Below are positions 13,363 through 15,878 of a stretch of DNA of 15,878 nt, in pieces. The notes below the pieces were generated by a model. It was not told the origin of the DNA and ran no database searches. It worked only from the letters and a program-made list of their open reading frames with translations. Each line of letters opens with the position of its first letter. Positions within the stretch are counted from its first letter, which is position 1. The DNA is from Actinobacteria bacterium 13_1_20CM_4_69_9 (lineage in GTDB: Bacteria; Actinomycetota; Thermoleophilia; Gaiellales; Gaiellaceae): contig MNJC01000074.1 in the NCBI GenBank assembly GCA_001920085.1, forward strand, positions 8,432 through 24,309, given 5' to 3'. The position numbers were made by a program, and so were the translations under genes.

Positions 13363-14624
13363 GCGACGAGGTACCGAGCGAACCGGCGAAGCTCGCGGCG
13401 TGGTAGCCGTGCGCGCACGAGCACGCCGTCGGGTTGATCCTCGCGCTCCTCGATCGGCGCGCCGAGCGAGTACAGCTCGGCGAGCTTGCCGCCGTCCTCG
13501 TACGGCAGGAACAGGCGCACGGCCTCGAACCGGTCGGAGAAACGCTCCGCGATCCGCTCGCGCAGGGCGCCGAGCCCTTCCCCGGTCAGCGCCGACACCT
13601 GCACCGCATCCGGGAAGACGTTCTCGAGCCGCCGGCGACGCGACGGGTCGACTGCGTCGATCTTGTTCAGCACGAGCTCGAGCGGGAGATCGTCCGCCCC
13701 GATGTCGTGCAGCACGGCGGTGACCGCGTGCGCCTGCTCCGCGATGCGCTCGTCGTCCGCCGACGCGTCGACGACGTGCAGGACGAGATCGGCGACGAGC
13801 GTCTCCTCGAGCGTCGCGGCGAAGCCCTCGACCAGCTGCGTCGGCAGTCGGCGGATGAAGCCGACCGTGTCGGTCACGAGGTATTTGCGCCCGTCGTGGT
13901 CGAACGCGCGCGTCGTCGGATCGAGCGTCTCGAACAGCCGGTCGTTCACCGAGACCTCCGCGTCGGTGAGCGCGTTGAGGAGCGTCGACTTCCCGACGTT
14001 CGTGTAGCCGGCGAGCGCGGCGGTCGGCGCCTCGGCCCGACGGCGTTCCTTGCGGCGGACGTCGCGCTGCTTGCTCAGCTCCTTGAGCCGGCGCCGCAGC
14101 ACGGTGATGCGCCGCCGAGCGATCCGGCGGTCGCTCTCGAGCTGCGACTCGCCGGGGCCGCGCGTCCCGACCCCGCCGCCGAGCCGCTCGAGGTGCTGCC
14201 ACATGCCGCGCATGCGCGGGAGGTTGTACTCGAGCTGCGCGAGCTCGACCTGGAGCTTGCCCTCGGCGCTGACCGCGTGCTGCGCGAAGATGTCGAGGAT
14301 CAGCTGGGTGCGGTCGACGACGCGCGCCTTCAACGTGTCTTCGAGCGTGCGCTGCTGCGCCGGGTCGAGCTCGTCGTCGATGAGCAGAACCTCGGCACCC
14401 GACTCCTTGTAGGTGCGCTTGAGCTCCTCGAGCTTTCCTTTGCCGAGGTAGGTGCGCCGCTCCGGCCGCGGCCGGTGCTGCACCACCGAGCCGACGGGCT
14501 CGACGAGCGCGGTTCGCGCGAGCTCTCGCAGCTCGGCCAGCTCGTCCTCCGAATCGACTCCCTGGGCCAGCACGGCGGCGATGAACCCACGCTCCAGCGC
14601 GGGGTCCGGCTGGCGTTGGATCAC
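13359..14624 (-). CDS. hflX: Ribosome-associated GTPase HflX
   Basis: A 421-residue HflX, which binds the 50S subunit and splits stalled or stress-damaged ribosomes. The N-terminal nucleotide-binding domain spans about 15-135 (YLGKGKLEEL), followed by a linker with GGGVGTRGPGESQLESDRR (149-167), a family signature, and a basic helical stretch. The G domain has GYTNVGKST (206-214), DTVGF (252-256), NKID (320-323) and SAL (344-346). The C-terminal part is about 365-421. The start is GTG 14624 with CATAAT 7 nt upstream and no Shine-Dalgarno, suggesting a leaderless message. First gene of the operon with dut and the Nudix gene; divergent from dapC by only 20 nt. Confidence 0.95.
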   Translation of the reverse strand: MIQRQPDPALERGFIAAVLAQGVDSEDELAELRELARTALVEPVGSVVQHRPRPERRTYLGKGKLEELKRTYKESGAEVLLIDDELDPAQQRTLEDTLKARVVDRTQLILDIFAQHAVSAEGKLQVELAQLEYNLPRMRGMWQHLERLGGGVGTRGPGESQLESDRRIARRRITVLRRRLKELSKQRDVRRKERRRAEAPTAALAGYTNVGKSTLLNALTDAEVSVNDRLFETLDPTTRAFDHDGRKYLVTDTVGFIRRLPTQLVEGFAATLEETLVADLVLHVVDASADDERIAEQAHAVTAVLHDIGADDLPLELVLNKIDAVDPSRRRRLENVFPDAVQVSALTGEGLGALRERIAERFSDRFEAVRLFLPYEDGGKLAELYSLGAPIEEREDQPDGVLVRARLPRRELRRFARYLVA

Positions 14625-14644
14625 GACTGCAATTATGGCGCACG
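14625..14644. promoter_or_regulatory. Compact divergent hflX / dapC promoter
   Basis: Only 20 nt separate the two start codons. On the minus strand CATAAT (14637-14632) is 7 nt from the hflX GTG. On the plus strand AATTAT (14631-14636) is 8 nt from the dapC ATG. The two -10 candidates are essentially the same base pairs read on opposite strands, and neither gene has a Shine-Dalgarno. No clear -35 is visible on either side; any would lie inside the opposite coding region. Confidence 0.45.
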
Positions 14645-15784
14645 ATGCAGCTCTCCCCCGCCCTCGCCGCCACCGGGACGTATCCGTTCGTCCAGCTCGA
14701 GCAGGCGAAGCGGCGCCTCGCGGCGGAGGGGGTCGACCTGCTCGACTTCGGCAAGGGCGACCCGCGCGAGCCGACCGACCCGATGATCCGCAACGCGCTC
14801 GCCGACAGCCTCACGGAGATCTCGACGTATCCACTCGCCGAGGGGCTGCCGGAGCTCCGCGAGGCGGTCGCCGGCTGGTGCCAGCGCCGCTTCGGCGTGG
14901 GCCTCGACCCCGCCACGGAGATCGTCCCGACGTACGGATCGAAGGAGGCGATCTTCCTCCTCGCCCAGGTGGTCGTCGACAGGGACGGCGACAAGCCGCT
15001 GGTCGTCACGACGCAGCCCGGCTACCCGGTGCCGGACCGCGGCGCCACATTTGCGGGCGCGCAGGTAGATCAGCTGCCGCTCGAGGAGGCGAACGGGTTC
15101 CTGCCGGATCTCGACTCCGTGCCGGAGCAGACGTGGGGGCGCGCCGCGATCGTGTGGCTCAACTATCCGAACAACCCGACCGGCGCAGTCGCGCCGCTCG
15201 AGTTCCTCCGCCGGGCCGCCGACCTGTCGCGGGAGCACGACTTCCTGCTCGCCTGCGACGAGGCGTACTCCGAGCTGTGGTTCGACGCGCCGCCGCACTC
15301 GGCGCTCGAGGTGCGCGAGCACGGCAACGTCGCCGTGTTCAACACGCTCAGCAAGCGCTCGTCGATGACGGGCTACCGCTCGGGCTTCGTCGCCGCGGAC
15401 GCCGGCCTGATCGCCGCGCTGAAGCAGTACCGCCCGTCGGTCGGGACCGCACCGCAGGAGTTCGTCCAGCGTGCGTCGGTCGTCGCGTGGAACGACGAGG
15501 AGCACGTCGAGCGCACGCGCGCTGCGTACCGTCGCAAGCGCGACGCGCTGCTGCCGACGCTCGAGTCGAAGGGGCTGCGGATTGCCGGCGGCCGTTCGGC
15601 GACGATGTTCCTCTGGCTCGAGGCCCCGTCGGATGACATCGCCGAGCGCCTGCTCGAGCACGGGATCATCGTCTCGCCCGGGAGCTTCTTCGGGCCGGCG
15701 GGGTCGGGCTACTTTCGGATGGCGCTCGTCCCTACGGAGGAAGAGTGCCGGCGCGCCGCCACCATCCTCGAGCGCGTCTTGTGA
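14645..15784 (+). CDS. dapC: N-succinyldiaminopimelate aminotransferase (DapC-type)
   Basis: A 379-residue fold-type I (class I/II) aminotransferase, PLP-dependent. GYPVP near 126-130, NYPNNPTG (173-180), CDEAYSELWF (204-213) with D205 and Y208, SKRSSMTGYRSG (236-247) with Schiff-base K237, and YFRMAL with R358 for the substrate carboxylate are all present. Length and motifs fit DapC, which converts N-succinyl-2-amino-6-oxopimelate to N-succinyl-LL-diaminopimelate in the lysine/peptidoglycan route. The specific assignment rests mainly on the next gene, which looks like dapD and overlaps by 4 nt. Without that, LL-DAP or another aminotransferase would be equally possible. Confidence 0.87.
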   Translation: MQLSPALAATGTYPFVQLEQAKRRLAAEGVDLLDFGKGDPREPTDPMIRNALADSLTEISTYPLAEGLPELREAVAGWCQRRFGVGLDPATEIVPTYGSKEAIFLLAQVVVDRDGDKPLVVTTQPGYPVPDRGATFAGAQVDQLPLEEANGFLPDLDSVPEQTWGRAAIVWLNYPNNPTGAVAPLEFLRRAADLSREHDFLLACDEAYSELWFDAPPHSALEVREHGNVAVFNTLSKRSSMTGYRSGFVAADAGLIAALKQYRPSVGTAPQEFVQRASVVAWNDEEHVERTRAAYRRKRDALLPTLESKGLRIAGGRSATMFLWLEAPSDDIAERLLEHGIIVSPGSFFGPAGSGYFRMALVPTEEECRRAATILERVL

Positions 15785-15878
15785 ACGTCGACCAGATCAT
15801 CGACGCGCTGGACCGCGGCGAGGTGCGCGTGGCCGAGCCGGTCGGCGGCGACTGGCAGGTGAACTCCGAGGCCCAGGA
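15781..15878 (+). CDS. dapD: Tetrahydrodipicolinate N-succinyltransferase (DapD), 5' part only
   Basis: The gene begins at GTG 15781, overlapping the dapC stop as GTGA, and runs off the window after 32 codons. The segment IDALDRGEVRVAEPVGGDW resembles the N-terminal ALLDSGALRVAEKIDGQW region of E. coli-type DapD, which succinylates tetrahydrodipicolinate one step before DapC. The left-handed beta-helix and active site lie outside the window, so the call rests on this short match and on context. Confidence 0.7.
   Translation, partial: MNVDQIIDALDRGEVRVAEPVGGDWQVNSEAQ

Noticed and set aside
12928..15009. 693-residue open frame on the minus strand
   Set aside because: Only its last 144 residues (dUTPase) are meaningful; the rest is out of frame with hflX and extremely Arg/Ala-rich.

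Overview
The window is very GC-rich, nearly gapless and uses many GTG and TTG starts. This fits a high-GC actinobacterium. The gene set (HrdB/RpoD-like sigma factor, MurT/GatD, succinylase-branch DAP genes, His-type dUTPase motif V) supports Actinobacteria, and a deep lineage such as Thermoleophilia is my guess, not something the sequence proves. All genes look chromosomal; I see no IS element, phage gene, CRISPR array, tRNA or rRNA.

Layout. 1-1738 (minus): a sigma-70 factor gene followed by a PHP-type phosphatase gene whose 3' end runs into a 40-bp-period direct repeat at the window edge. 1907-2695 (plus): a stand-alone class II glutaminase domain starting at TTG, behind a perfect 9-bp inverted repeat. 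2761-4791 (plus): a Tat-exported two-domain multicopper oxidase, a coupled small lipoprotein and an endonuclease/exonuclease/phosphatase-fold hydrolase. 4783-5466 (minus): a protein made only of three repeats resembling homing-endonuclease-associated repeats, probably leaderless. 5522-8281 (minus): a 919-residue membrane protein with GGDEF and HD-GYP domains, each preceded by a related membrane module. 8349-8422: a 74-nt multi-branched inverted repeat. 8429-10204 (minus): a secreted subtilase with a Trp-Ala-Ser repeat tail. 10347-12469 (plus): murT-gatD. 12470-14624 (minus): hflX-dut-nudix, overlapping or nearly so. 14645-15878 (plus): dapC and the start of dapD.

How it fits together. dapC/dapD make meso-diaminopimelate for peptidoglycan and lysine, while MurT/GatD amidate the D-Glu of lipid II, so the right end has a cell-wall theme. 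HflX (ribosome rescue), dUTPase and a Nudix hydrolase form a housekeeping operon. The GGDEF/HD-GYP protein carries both a synthesis-type and a degradation-type c-di-GMP domain. The copper oxidase and lipoprotein act outside the membrane.

Most worth a second look: the branched element between the subtilase and the c-di-GMP gene, the strict five-residue Trp repeat of the subtilase, the duplicated sensor module of the c-di-GMP protein, and the compact, apparently leaderless promoters.
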